64,000 bases of DNA from Cranoglanis bouderius (Eukaryota > Chordata > Actinopteri > Siluriformes > Cranoglanididae), in the NCBI GenBank assembly GCA_023630585.1, contig CM042558.1:19437300-19501299 (forward strand), written 5' to 3'. Each line of letters opens with the position of its first letter. Position 1 is the stretch's first letter. Under the pieces are notes generated by a model. The model worked only from the letters and a program-made list of their open reading frames with translations. It did not search any database and was not told the DNA's origin. A program made the translations under genes and the position numbers. Shown here one piece after another: positions 12,766-23,486 of the stretch.

Positions 12766-13749
12766 ACGTACATCTGTCGGGCTCCGAGAGAGCCACCAAA
12801 CACCACCATCGTGTTATTAATGACAGAGGAGGAGTGACCAGCCATGGGTGGAGGACCGTGAGTCGTCACGATACAGTTCCACCTGAGAGACAGACAGACA
12901 GAGAGACAGACAGACAGAGAGAGAGAGAGATACACATCACCTTGGCATGAAATAATAATCAGTCAAACAATATGTAAGTAATAAACACTGTGTGTGTTGC
13001 TGTTACAGTAAAACACCGAGAGTCGGGGGTGGGGTGATGAAGCGGCGTCACTGTCACCACACACAGTTGATCATTTTTTCTATAACAGCCAAGTGCTTTA
13101 TTCCTCTTACACCACAGTAATTTGCAGCTTGTCATGTTACAGAGTAACCACAAAGAAGCGTAAACTCCTCCGTCCTGAAGATGTGGGAAAACTTCAAGTT
13201 ACAGCTTTACCTCTGACTCTTACAAAGAGCTGACACTGGAGACTCCTTCCATACATGTTACATAAACGTCTCCTTACTTCACATCAACAATTTTTTCAAT
13301 ATGTTTATGTGGAACGTCCCCTAAAGTACACGTCCCTGTGAATTAGCCGTTACTATAGAAACCATAACGTACTAGAATGAGCGTATTAATTATATATAAA
13401 CCTGTGAGTTGCAGCTGCGCTACTGTCAGAGCTGCTGTTCTAGAAAACTAATCAACGCCTTAATCAACGACCAATCACAATCCAGAATCCAACAGCGCTG
13501 TGGTGTGACATGTGATAAGCAACACGCGACGTTAGATGTGATGATGAATCTTCTCTGCTCACCAGTTTTTGGAAGGGGAGTAGGTGTGTATCTCGTCAAA
13601 GAAGCGCTCGGGTTGGTGCAGAGGGTACGGACTGGGGCGGGTCCAGCCTCCGAACAGCACCAGCAGATCCTTAAACATCACCAGCGTGGCGCCGGCTTTG
13701 GGAGATGGGTACGAGCCTGCACACAGAGTAACCGAAACCAGCTCTCAGA

Positions 13750-13780
<31 letters not shown>

Positions 13781-13854
13781 CACTCTAGTAGTCATGGTTA
13801 ACAGTACGGAAAGTGTGTGTATCTGTGCGAGACATTTTGAAGAGCAGTGTAGCA

Positions 13855-13902
<48 letters not shown>

Positions 13903-16900
13903 CTGAAGCGAGCGGTCGTATCCACTCCTTGCTGTTCAGGTCGAGTCTCCACAGGTCGTTAAATGCAGCGTTACAGCTGCTCTGTGTGCAGCCTCCGAAC
14001 ACGTACATCGACTGGTTTGAGTCGTAATAACATGCACCTTTAAAACAAACACACACACACACACTCACACACATTAACACCTACCACCCAGCATTTTAAT
14101 CGGCTGGGGGAAAAAAAAAAAAAACTTTAAGTACCATATTTTTGTTTATTTACAACAAAAAACTTTACATTAACACAACTGTTAGTCATTATATATATAT
14201 ATATATATATGAATAATTAATTTAATACATGGATTAATAATAAAATCTCACTTTCACTGCACCTTACAGTTTCTGTTAATCACTGCCTTTAGGCATTTTG
14301 TTTAACTTATGTTTCCTTTGATCGTATCGTTTTAATTAGACATTACAGACCTTACTGCACTATTCATCACCGCGGCCTCGTTACTAATAGATCACTTACA
14401 GATCGCTTCCATCATAATAAACGACGGAATTTACACTGTATCGCCCAAATACAGCATATAATGACAATAAACTTGAATTAAACTAAACCTTTTAAGCAAC
14501 AGTTTCCCCAACCCCTGACACACAGTGGAACATTTCGTACATAAACATGAGTTTGTGCTCGTGCATCCCTGTCCGTGTCCGTGCTGAACACAAGCTCTGC
14601 TTTGTACAGTCTGATCTTCATCACGGCATTTAATATAAAATGCTCCCCTGCCTCAGAGGACGTGGAGGTCGCACAATTTCCCCCCTCTGTAACTTGACGA
14701 TCACGTCTGATGGTGACCGGGGTCATGTTGGGTATAAAAGGTAACGCTGACATAAACAGTAAGCCGAAGAAACTCCTTGTCATTGGCTTTGGGTATCTGC
14801 CAAAGCTAGCGGTGTCGTATTACGTGTCTGACGTCATGTGCCATCGACTGGGAAACGGCTTACACTTCCGGTTAGTAAAAAAAACAACAACCCGCTAATG
14901 TTCCCTCTGAGACGACGCTACCCTTCTAAACTTCATACACTAGACGTTAGGGTACACAGTGCGTAGTGTATGTGTATAGTACGTCATTTGGGACACAACG
15001 TTAGTATTTACTCTCTGATGCGTGTCTTCGTAACAGAAGTAACGCAATGAGGAAATATGTCCCCCATGCCGCGCGCAGACCAACTAATCGATAATGGGAT
15101 TCGTTGACGACGTTTTCATAATCGATTATCATCAATTTACAGCCGTGGCCAAAAGTTTTGAGAATGGCACAAATATTAATTTTCACAAAGTCTACTGCTT
15201 CAGTGTTTTAGACCTTTTTGTCAGATGTTACTGTTACTGAAGTATAATCACAAGCATTTCATAAGTGTCAGTGGCTTTTATTGACAATTACATGAAGTTT
15301 ATGCAAAGAGTCAATATTTGCAGTGTTGACCCTTCTTTTTCAAGACCTCTGCAATTCACCCTGGCATGCTGTCAATCAACTTCTGGGCCACATCCTGACT
15401 GATGGCAGCCCATTCTTGCATAATCAATGCTTGGAGTTTGTCAGAGTTTGTGGGTTTTCGTTTGTCCACCCACCTCTTGAGGATTGACCACAAATTCTCA
15501 ATGGGATTAAGGTCTGGGGAGTTTCCTGGCCATGGACCCAAAATGTCGATGTTTTGTTCCCCGAGCCACTTCGTTATCACTTTTGCCTTGTGGCAAGGTG
15601 CCCCATCATGCTGGAAAAGGCATTGTTCTTCACCAAACTGTTCTTGGATGGTTGGGAGAAGTTGCTCTCTGAGGATGTTTTTGTACCATTCTTTATTCAT
15701 GGCTGTGTTCTTAGGCAAAATTGTGAGTGAGCCCACTCCCTTGGCTTAGAAGCAACCCCACACATGAGTGGTCTCAGGATGCTTTACTGTTGGCATGACA
15801 CAGGACTGATGGTAGCGCTCACCTTTTCTTCTCCGGACAAGCTTTTTTCCAGATGCCCCAAACAATTGGAAAGGGGATTCATCAGAGAAAATGACATTAC
15901 CCCAGTCCTCAGCAGTCCAATCCCTGTACTTTTTGCAGAATAGCAGTCTGTCCCTGATGTTTTTCCTGGAGAGAAGTGGCTTCTTTGCTGCCCTTCTTGA
16001 CACCAGGCCATCCTCCAAAAGTCTTCACCTTACTGTGTGTGCAGACGCACTCACACCTGCCTGCTGCCATTCCTGAGCAAGCTCTGCACTGGTGGTGCCC
16101 CGATCCCACAGCTGAATCAACTTTAGGAGACGGTCCTGGCGCTTGCTGGACTTTCTTGGGCGCCCTGAAGCCTTCTTCACAGCAGTTGAACCTCTCTCCT
16201 TGAAGGTCTTGATGATCTGATAAATGGTTGATTTAGGTGCAATCTTACTAGCAGCAATATCCTTGCCTGTGAATCCCTTTTTGTGCAAAGCAATGATGGC
16301 TGCACGTGTTTCCTTGCAGGTAACCATAGTTAACAGAGGAAGAACAATAATTTCAAGCACCACCCTCCTTTTAAAGCTTCCAGTCTGTTATTCTAACTCA
16401 ATCAGCATGACAGAGTGATCTCCAGCCTTGTCCTCATTAACACTCTCACCTGTGTTAACGAGAGAATCACTGACATGATGTCAGCTGGTCCTTTTGTGGA
16501 AGGGCTGAAATGCAGTGGACATGTTGTTTTGGGATTAAGTTCATTTTCATGGCAAAGAGGGACTTTGAAATTAATTGCAATTCATCTGATCACTCTTCAT
16601 AACATTCTGGAGTATATGCAAATTGCCATCATAAAAACTGAGGCAGCAGACTTTGTGAAAATTAATATTTGTGTCATTCTCAAAACTTTTGGCCACGGCT
16701 GTAGTTGCTGCAGCTCTACTTGGTACACTCTTAGAAATAACAGTTCCTTAAGGGTTCACCGCATAAGTAAGGGTTATCAATGCTTTGGTGTATGGTTCTA
16801 TATAGAACCTTTAAGGGTTCCCCTAGAACCAGAGATGAGTATATGAAACAAGATGATTAAAAATAAAACACTTCTTGAGCCGACATCAATCTGTGAACTG

Positions 16901-17012
16901 ATTAAAAAACATAATCAGACTCAAATGCAGGTCATTTCTTTTATAAAAGTAGTTTCTTCTCATTAAGAGTCCTCATTAATTCTATATGTACGTTTGATTA
17001 AGATGAAGTGTA

Positions 17013-17048
<36 letters not shown>

Positions 17049-17840
17049 ACTGTGGGAAAAGCGTTGTGTGATGGGGGTTCCGGGATACGGGTAGGTGCGA
17101 CTCTCCCACTGGATGTTCCCTTCCTGAACGGCCCTCAGGAAACCATGGTAACACTGATACGCGACACCTGGACACATCAAAGCACACGCTGACACTTTCA
17201 GGGCTTCTAAAGAGATCATTAACACCTTTAATTAACACGTCTGAGACTTCACACACACACACACACACACAGCATGACACTTATAACCTCTAACACACCG
17301 TCTCTCTCTACCTGTCTCTGTCTGTCTGTCTCTCTTTCTCCAGCTTTACATCTCTCTCTCTCTCACCCTCTTTCTTCTTCCCTCTGTCTCTCTGTATCTG
17401 TCTTTTTTTCCTTTATCCATCTCTCATTTCCTGTTTCTCCCATGCTCTCCTTATCTAGGTCACACTCTCTCTGTGTGTGTGTGTGTGTGTGTGTCCGCCC
17501 TGTCTCTCTTTCTTCCTCCTTCAATCTCTCTCTCTCTCTTTCCCTCCCTCTCACCTTTAATGAGGCGGTACCACTGTTTGCACACCAGGGCGGCGGTCTT
17601 GTGCTCCTGATACGGGGAGAGGAAGGACAGGATGTACTCCAGCACCTCCTCCGGCAGCTCGCCCATGGCTCTCTGGCAGCTTTTCCCAGGATGCTTTGCG
17701 CAGTCGGAGCTGCCTGCCGTCTCGGTCTCGGTCACAGCGGTCTGGTTGTTGTCGACGTGACCCCTCGAGGAAGTGGTGCCGGCGTCCTCGGTGTCCATGG
17801 CAACGAAGCCGGCGTCCTCACTGTCGGAGGAGCGAGACAT
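10885..17840 (-). CDS. fbxo42: F-box only protein 42 (F-box plus Kelch), SCF substrate receptor
   Basis: Nine coding exons on the minus strand: 17555-17840, 17051-17167, 13903-14037, 13563-13716, 12772-12882, 12528-12624, 12309-12365, 11981-12097 and 10885-11829. The joined frame gives 672 aa (human FBXO42, 717). The F-box is at about residues 61-95 (ELPEEVLEYILSFLSPY, then ALVCKQWYRLIK). Kelch repeats follow at about 115-360 (YVFGGCTQSSCNAAFNDLW, LLVLFGGWTRPSPY, MVVFGGSLGARQM, LLILGGCGGPNA). A long Ser/Pro-rich disordered segment in the last exon ends with a conserved Kelch-like tail (LIIFGGLMDKKQNVKYYP). The family is the substrate-binding subunit of an SCF ubiquitin ligase, reported in human to act on p53. 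The first coding exon starts 5 bases before the ATG (acceptor CTGCAG|GCAGC), so at least one non-coding 5' exon lies upstream. The Tc1 copy at 15140-16701 lies in the intron between coding exons 2 and 3. Confidence 0.95.
11835..12295. repeat. Simple repeats in the last two fbxo42 introns
   Basis: (GA)n at 11835-11872 reads as (TC)n TGCAG in the gene's sense and forms the polypyrimidine tract of the last exon. (CA)n at 11960-11980 abuts the donor of the preceding exon as GTGTGTG. A (CA)n tract at 12103-12150 lies just before the next acceptor in gene sense (TG tract, then TTGCAG). Four copies of a 16-bp unit (GACCCAGGTAAAGTCA) occupy 12223-12285. Confidence 0.8.
12698..12765. repeat. (CA)n microsatellite at an fbxo42 splice donor
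   Basis: About 65 bp of CA end 5 bases from the donor of the exon at 12772-12882. In gene sense the intron begins GTACGTACCTG and then becomes a (TG)n tract. Confidence 0.8.
13066..13508 (+). repeat. Dispersed repeat family R1, copy 1
   Basis: This matches 40489-40968 in the same orientation and 44584-44832 in reverse. Shared blocks include TTTTATTCCTCTTAC, GCTGACACTGGAGACTCCTTCCATA, ATAAACGTCTCCT, GTTACTATAGAAAC-like, ACTGTCAGAGCTGCTGTT and CCAATCACAATCCAGA. It encodes no protein and is probably a non-autonomous element of unknown class. This copy sits in an fbxo42 intron and holds GTTACTATAGAAAC (13349-13362), an X-box-like palindrome. Confidence 0.7.
13750..14074. repeat. TG/CA tracts around an fbxo42 Kelch exon
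   Basis: (TG)n tracts at 13753-13780 and 13858-13900 and a (CA)n tract at 14047-14074 flank the exon at 13903-14037. In gene sense the exon is preceded by a TG tract and followed directly by a CA tract that begins at the donor (GTACACACAC). Confidence 0.85.
15140..16701 (-). mobile_element. Tc1-like transposon, nearly complete, in an fbxo42 intron
   Basis: Inverted repeats begin CAGCCGTGGCCAAAAG at 15140 and end as the mirror image at 16701. They agree for more than 60 bp and are flanked by the TA target duplication (15138-15139 and 16702-16703). The 1562-bp element encodes a transposase on the minus strand in a single frame. It lies between fbxo42 coding exons 2 and 3 in the same transcriptional sense as the host gene. 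Confidence 0.92.
15356..16327 (-). pseudogene. Tc1-like DDE transposase, one frame with three stop codons
   Basis: The reading starts at ATG 16325-16327 (MVTCKETRA). The paired helix-turn-helix DNA-binding region (KGFTGKDIAASK, then GRPRKSSKRQDR) is followed by the DDE catalytic domain: FSDESPF (first Asp), HDGAPCHKA (second Asp) and SPDLNPIENLW (third acidic residue, Glu). The frame is never shifted. Stops occur after HTVR (TGA, about 16025), after WGCF (TAA, about 15746) and after SMPG (TGA, about 15356). Two of the three are TGA in place of an expected Arg codon, consistent with CpG decay. All three catalytic residues remain, so the copy is relatively young but dead as it stands. Confidence 0.85.
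16735..16835. repeat. Short dispersed fish-type repeat (GGTTCTATATAGAACC core)
   Basis: The stretch contains TACACTCTTAGAAATAACAG, CCTTAAGGGTTC, then GGTGTATGGTTCTATATAGAACC and TTTAAGGGTTCCCCTAGAACC. The centre is a perfect palindrome. A related diverged copy seems to lie at 25287-25375. It is probably a MITE fragment; the class is uncertain. Confidence 0.45.
17015..17555. repeat. CA/TG and CT repeats around fbxo42 coding exon 2
   Basis: (TG)n at 17014-17044 begins at the donor of the exon 17051-17167 and is (CA)n in gene sense. (CA)n at 17250-17272 and a long CT-rich, imperfect TCTG region (17298-17550) fill the intron before it. The CT tract is GA-rich in gene sense, so it is not a polypyrimidine tract for this gene. 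Confidence 0.75.
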
Positions 17841-18045
17841 GCTGCCTGCAGGGGCAGAGAGGAAGAGGAGTGACATCTCAGTTATAAAACTGTGCCCATA
17901 ACCGTCTAATCTTTAAGAAAGATTCGTTTCACAGACCTCACAACTGACAGACGACCAAAGTGCTTTTAAAACAGCGACAGAACATTAAACATGCACACGT
18001 CATTATATACAGCCATTTCCCCATCTCTCAAACTGAATGATGTTG

Positions 18046-18413
18046 CAGCTGCGCCCTCGCCTCGCCCAGCTGCGCCCTCGCCTCGCACAGCTGCGCCCTC
18101 GCCTCGCCCAGCTGCGTCCTCGCCTCGCACAGCTGCGTCCTCACCTCGCACAGCTGCGTCCTCACCTCACACAGCTGCGTCCTCACCTCACACAGCTGCG
18201 CCAACACCTCACACAGCTGCGCCAACACCTCACACAGCTGCGTCCTCACCTCACACAGCTGCGCCAACACCTCACACAGCTGCGTCCTCACCTCACACAG
18301 CTGCGTCCTCACCTCACACAGCTGCGTCCTCACCTCACACAGCTGCGTCCTCACCTCACACAGCTGCGTCCTCACCTCACACAGCTGCGTCCTCACCTCA
18401 CACAGCTGCAGGA
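18046..18413. repeat. 21-bp minisatellite with an E-box in every unit
   Basis: About 17 tandem copies of a 21-bp unit (CAGCTGCGTCCTCACCTCACA and variants) lie upstream of the first coding exon of fbxo42, in its 5' intron. Left-hand units are CG-rich (CCTCGCC) and right-hand units are CA-rich (CCTCACC), a graded variant pattern. Each unit begins with the palindrome CAGCTG. Because 21 is a multiple of 3, three frames stay open over more than 120 codons; these are not genes. Confidence 0.9.
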
Positions 18414-18599
18414 AGTTCAGTGAATCATCTTCCAGAATAATCCTCAGCCACTTGTGACATTTCCGCTATTTTTTAAACACTTTAGCTTTATTATCACTTC
18501 ACTGCTCCTGAGACTGAAAAGTGAGTTCTTTCTAACACAGGAACCTGCTGCAGAACAAAAACTACACGGTTCCTCAATCTACTGATGACTTCTAAACGT

Positions 18600-19200
18600 C
18601 TCTCACTGCGATTGCTAGCTCGCTCATTTCCATTGTAGGCTAACTGAATAAGCTAGCTAGCTAGCTAACGGTGATGTCTTGGAAGAAAAGAACAACAACA
18701 GAAAGCGCGTCTTGAAATCGTGCTCATAAAAATGTCTAATTCTAGTCATCTTTGTTTAATCCGCCGTATTGTGAGACGCTATATCAGATAAAGTGCGGTG
18801 TAGAATTGTATTAACGGGTCTAACTCGCTCATCCGCCGGTGCTAGCCTGGGGCTAATGGAGCCGCTAACTCAGGGAGCTAACTAGCTAGCTAGCTAACTT
18901 CACACATTTTCACCCCGATAAGTTTTGTTTGTACTCTTTTCTAATCTAAGTCATGTGGTTTTTGGTTACCGGCACGCGTGTGTCCTCCCTTTTCCGTCCT
19001 GTTGTGTCCTCTGATCGCTGCCGTGTGATGATTCCGTTTTATCAGCTCCTGCTGCTGCTCTCCAGACTCCAAACATCCGCCATCTTCCTGCCTACAGCAG
19101 CACCTTACGCACGGACGCGGGAGCGCGCACGTAACGCCATCCTCCCTGGCGCACGGCGTCGGCGCGTTCTGGGTGATGCGCGTGCTCGTGCTCTGCATAC
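18600..19200 (-). promoter_or_regulatory. fbxo42: Probable fbxo42 promoter and 5' non-coding exon region
   Basis: A CG-rich stretch (about 18820-19190) contains CCGCCATCTTCC at 19077-19088. In fbxo42 sense this is GGAAGATGGCGG, a YY1-type motif commonly found at transcription starts. It also contains GCGCGCACGTAAC and several other CG-rich boxes. GCTAGCTAGC palindromic runs occur at 18650-18670 and 18885-18895. The exact first exon and its donor could not be fixed. Confidence 0.45.
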
Positions 19201-19800
19201 TGGGGCAGTTGTTTGTTTGTTTGTTTGTTTGTTTTTGTGTTTGCTTACACAGTATGTTTTGTTTTATCTACATATTTATTTATTTATTTTTAAATAACGC
19301 CATTACCATTGTTATTATTTTTTTGTTTCCTTACACTATTTTAATGCTTGGGCAACAATTCATGTCAAAAAAGCTGTTTTTGAGTACTTATTGCTGGAGT
19401 AACGACCTTATTAAGACACTCGTTCTGTTTATTTCCCTAAACTATGTTGTAATTTTTGGGTTTTTAATATTTATTTTTATGTAATCATGTTTCTAATGAC
19501 CAAACCACACAGTATCATAACACTGTAATAAAACATCATAATAAATAATTACGTTGTAATCAAACAGTCAGAGAGATTACATTATATTTGTATATAAATA
19601 AAATATGGTTTTTAAATAATAACAAAAATACCACATTTTAGCGTGGTGAAGTATTTATAATAATAATTTACAGGAAATCTGAGTATTTAAGTAAATCACG
19701 TACATTCACTCATTTTACACTGATAATAAACTATCATTTTATATAATTAAATATACAGTTAAGTCTCGGGTTTTCTGTCATGAGCTCTTTTTTTTTAATT
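19201..19800. other. AT-rich intergenic stretch
   Basis: The divergent spacer between fbxo42 and szrd1 contains (GTTT)n near 19208-19236 and AT-rich DNA. The plus-strand open frame at 19173-19484 is hydrophobic only because the DNA is T-rich. No gene is supported. Confidence 0.6.
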
Positions 19801-19817
19801 TGCACTGCCACTCTGAG

Positions 19818-19856
19818 CCGCCAGATGGCGCACCTGGTCCTTCCGCCCCCTAGCGG
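19818..19856. promoter_or_regulatory. Two CTCF-like motifs upstream of szrd1
   Basis: CCGCCAGATGGCGC (19818-19831, plus) and, on the other strand, CCGCTAGGGGGCGG (19843-19856) both fit the CTCF core consensus and lie 11 bp apart. They sit about 110 bp before the szrd1 start codon, between two divergent genes. This is a motif match only. Confidence 0.45.
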
Positions 19857-19966
19857 CTCCCTCTGTCATTACAATTTGCCAAAAAATAAAAGTATGCGAA
19901 AGAGTCGTGCAGGATTCTTCTTGATTTGTTAGCCTGTGTGGCTAAATAGCTATTAGCTAACTGATC

Positions 19967-21589
19967 ATGGAGGATGAAGACGTGTCCGATAACTGGGAAG
20001 AAGCTGCGGATAGCGGAGTAAGACACTTAATTTAGAGGAATACATTTCGCTTACAACGATATTATCTCCATTAGCTTGTTGTGTGGAGGCTCACGGGCCT
20101 TAATGCTCGCTAACTGTCATAACAACTAACTGTTGTTAGCATCTGTTGCTTAGCCGACTAGCTTAGGTTTACTACTGTCCAGAGACTATATAGATCTGCT
20201 ATAAAATGCGACCGTTAAACCAACGCGTGAAGTATTTGTATATTTTCTTGTCTTTAATACATATTTATGCTTTTTGTGTTAATTGTGTCATACGCTAGCT
20301 GGCGGTTTGAGCTAACTGGCTAATGAAAGTGTAACTGGGAGTACCCGGGTCCTAAAGGGAGTTGGTTGACTTGTGTTCTGTCTGCAGGAAATCGAGAGGC
20401 GACTCGAGGCGAAGCTGAAAATCAGTCAGAAATCTGAGTAAGTAGCTGTTTCACATGTTCACAACTTTAAAAAAATAAGAGAATAAGAGGATTATTGTAC
20501 TATAATAAAGAACATAGGTTCGTGGAACGATTCGTTCTTTTTGAACGACTCTTTGAAACGAATCGATTCGCAGGCACGATCGAATCAAAACCAGCATTTG
20601 GCGTATCTACATTAAAACAAGTACAAATTTAAAAAGTAAAAGTCAGTCTGTGGGTTTAAAACAAATCATATCTATGATCTAAGACAAAAAAAACCAAAAC
20701 GAAACGTGGTAAATATCCAAACTGTCCATTCAGCACTTCACTTTCAGCTGTGCACATGACCTGTTTCTGCTGTCCGGATAAACCCTAAGCTCTGTTCTAT
20801 ATTACATCAGAAGCATACCTGTGAAGACGGGCGTGGTGATTCAGGACGAGTCCCTGCCCGCGGCTCCGCCTCCTCAGATCCGTATCCTGAAGCGCCCGCC
20901 CAGTAACGGCGTCCTAAGCACACGGGGTACGAGCACTCGACCCGCACAGCAACCCAAATCTCTGAAACAGAGAGAAGCCGAGTACGCCGAGGCCAGGAGG
21001 AGGATTCTTGGTAGCGCCAGTGCTGAAGAACCTGCGCGGGAGAGAGACGACTCGGACAGGTGAAGACGTGAAGACGTGCGATACTCTGAGTTGTTTGTCC
21101 TTCGAACGCCGTTGATGTTACCCTGGAGTTAGTTTAGTTCAAATCTTGCCTTTAATTATGTTATAATATTATCACAGTAGTGCATGTCTGTGTAGTCTTA
21201 TCTGGTTTAATTGTGCATTTTCTTATTGTAATATTAGAGGTTGTCATATGTAGGAAATTTTTATTTTTTTATTTCGCCTCTAGAGGTCACTCTCGTAGTA
21301 TATAATGTACGCAGACCCTTCTTAGACGCTCCTGCAACGGAAGCGACCGAGAAAACTATCGGTGTTTATAATTATGGCTATTAATTAGCAAAACTGATCG
21401 ATCGGTCGACCTCTAAACACAACTCTAGGTTGCTTTTAAGATGACGATGATGATGACGATGATGATGATGATGATATCTATTTCCTTTCTCTTTTCAGAT
21501 CGGCGTCAGAATCTCTTCAGTCGAACAGTAACGTTATTCGGCAACCCCGGGGGCCGGATGGCACGGCAGGGTTCCGCCTCAGCAGATAG
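19967..21589 (+). CDS. szrd1: SUZ RNA-binding domain-containing protein 1
   Basis: Four exons: 19967-20017, 20388-20437, 20811-21059 and 21499-21589 (TAG at 21587-21589). The joined frame gives 146 aa (human SZRD1, 152). The protein opens MEDEDVSDNWEEAADSG. The SUZ-type core is PPPQIRILKRPPSNGV then KQREAEYAEARRRILGSAS (about residues 50-100), and the C-terminal SUZ-C block is NVIRQPRGPDGTAGF. SUZ domains are known as RNA-binding and localisation modules; the role of this small protein is poorly known. The gene is divergent from fbxo42 with about 0.8-1 kb between the likely promoters. Every splice junction keeps the phase, so the model is firm. Confidence 0.95.
21441..21478. repeat. szrd1: (GAT)n/(GAC)n trinucleotide repeat in szrd1 intron 3
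   Basis: ATGACGATGATGATGACG-type triplets end 20 bases before the acceptor of the last szrd1 exon. Confidence 0.75.
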
Positions 21590-22408
21590 AGAGACACTGA
21601 GCACCGAGGACGTCAAGAACATGAGAGTCGCTTCGGTCGGGATCTCTCGTCCGTGTTTTCCTTTCTGTCCGGGAGGGAGGACGTAATGACCGTGTGATCA
21701 CTGTCTCGGTGTGTGCACTGTGAGTCTCTCAGTAACGCTCACTGGGGTCCAGTCAGGAATCGCTGCAGTGTTTCAATACGGTTCAAAGCGCCTTTGTCAA
21801 CTTCCCCTAACGACTCGGACGTGCGTGAGCCGTGCCGCCGAGCGTCCTTTTTTAAACTCCCTACAGAGTCGTACTGGCTTGCTAACTCGCTGGTTGATTA
21901 GCGCGCTAAATACCTAGCGTGCAGTTCAGTAAACTGACGTGTACAATATGGAGCAACTCGAAAGTTATATTTTTTTAAAGATACAGTAAATTATTATTTT
22001 TTTGGCTCCTTTTTACGACCCAGTTCGCCATTTTCGTCGCTTTTTGAAAAGGCCTCAATGCCTTCTGGGAAGTTTCTGCTCCCGGTGAGTATGACGATGT
22101 CCGACTCTGCCTCGAAAGGGCCGTCCGACGAAGTTCAGTCGAGGCGATGAAGGAACCAACCGAGGGGAAGTGGACAAGGGCGCAAGGGGGAAAAAAAAAA
22201 AAAACAACTTTCCTGAGCTCCCATTTCAGAAGATATCAGAAGTTTCCAGAAAAAAAAAAAGCTAACACTAACAACACTGTAATGATCGCATTGAACGGGG
22301 TGTCTTTTTAACCGGGGCTTTAAAATTTGTCCAAAGATGAAATGTCCACAAAACTTTAGGCCATGCCAAAGTGTGTGAGGAAGATTTAACTATTTAGCTC
22401 TGCAGGAC

Positions 22409-22453
<45 letters not shown>

Positions 22454-22472
22454 CTGGAATCTATGTGAAAAC

Positions 22473-22658
22473 AATAAAAAACTGAAAAAACAATAGGAAT
22501 CATCACAGAAATTCTAATGGTTTCCACTACAAATACCATTACAGATCATCAGCTGTTAAGCAAAACTAATGAAAGAAACTTCATTGGCTGAATCACAGGG
22601 AAAGGGGACGCTGTGGACGTTTCATTTTTGCCTGAATGTTGATGGCTGATGAAATAAA
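22473..22658 (+). terminator. szrd1: Candidate szrd1 polyadenylation signals
   Basis: AATAAA occurs at 22473-22478 and again at 22653-22658, 0.9-1.1 kb after the szrd1 stop. A (CA)n tract at 22411-22452 lies in the presumed 3' UTR. Confidence 0.4.
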
Positions 22659-22907
22659 GTAATACTCACCACCGCAATAATATAAACCGGACAGGAGTCG
22701 GGAATACAGCTGTAAAAATGTCACGTTATTCTGTGCCTCTTTTTGTTTTATGTTTTTTTTAAATGTACTTTTTGACTATTGAGTATTTATGTAAAATGGT
22801 CAGAGAGAAAGGATTTGCTCCTGTGTTTGTTGTGTTTGCAGATTTATTACAGCCTGTTTTATTAACAACTAAAAGTTATCTGTAAAACACAAAGAAAACG
22901 AAACTGG

Positions 22908-23044
22908 TTTGGGGTGGGTGTGTGTGGGAGGGTGTGTGTGGGAGGGTGTGTATGGGTGTGGATGGGTGTATGTGTATGTGTTTTTGGGTGGGTGTGTGTG
23001 TATGTGTGTGTGGGTGTGTGTGTGTGTGGGTGGTTGTGTGTAGT
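22908..23044. repeat. G/T-rich imperfect minisatellite
   Basis: Imperfect units of GTGTGTGGGAGGGT and GGGTGTGTGTGTATG make this stretch strongly G/T on the plus strand. Runs of GGG every 8-12 bases could allow a G-quadruplex. Open frames across it are only HTHT/VCVC repeats. Confidence 0.65.
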
Positions 23045-23486
23045 GTGGACATGGACGTGTTCTCTATAAGATTCCACAGAGACGACACATTTCTGTGGCG
23101 TTTTAGTTAGCGGTCGGCGCTAAGCGTAATCACGGAGTCTTTCCTCTCTAATGTTACGACAGATCAGAGGGAAATGCCGATGTCGCGGGTGGTTTTGTGT
23201 CGTTTTCGTTGTCACTGTGTCGTTACAAGAAAGCGAACCGCTACGTGCTAGCTAGGTTAATCATTAGCCTCAGTCATTAGCGGTACTTGTGGCCCAGTTG
23301 CCTAGCAACAGTGAGGTGTAAACGAAATGTGGAAATAAATAAATCGAGGGACTGGTAAATGAAATGATAGATTATAAATGATATGATGAATGAAGGAAAG
23401 CTGAAATGCAGCGAGGAGCCCGTTTACGGTGACGGTGACGGTGTGCGTAACTAGGCAACAACGTTCTCTTCCGTTACATGTCGTGT

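Noticed and set aside
17785..17806. X-box-like GTGTCCATGGCAAC in fbxo42
   Set aside because: It is in coding sequence (the AMDTED stretch) and probably chance.
17991..18440. Open frames of 149, 128 and 122 codons on both strands
   Set aside because: They arise from a 21-bp tandem repeat whose period is a multiple of three. There is no start context, domain or splice support.
19173..19484. 103-codon hydrophobic frame
   Set aside because: Its hydrophobicity comes from T-rich DNA ((GTTT)n and AT-rich sequence). There is no conserved motif.
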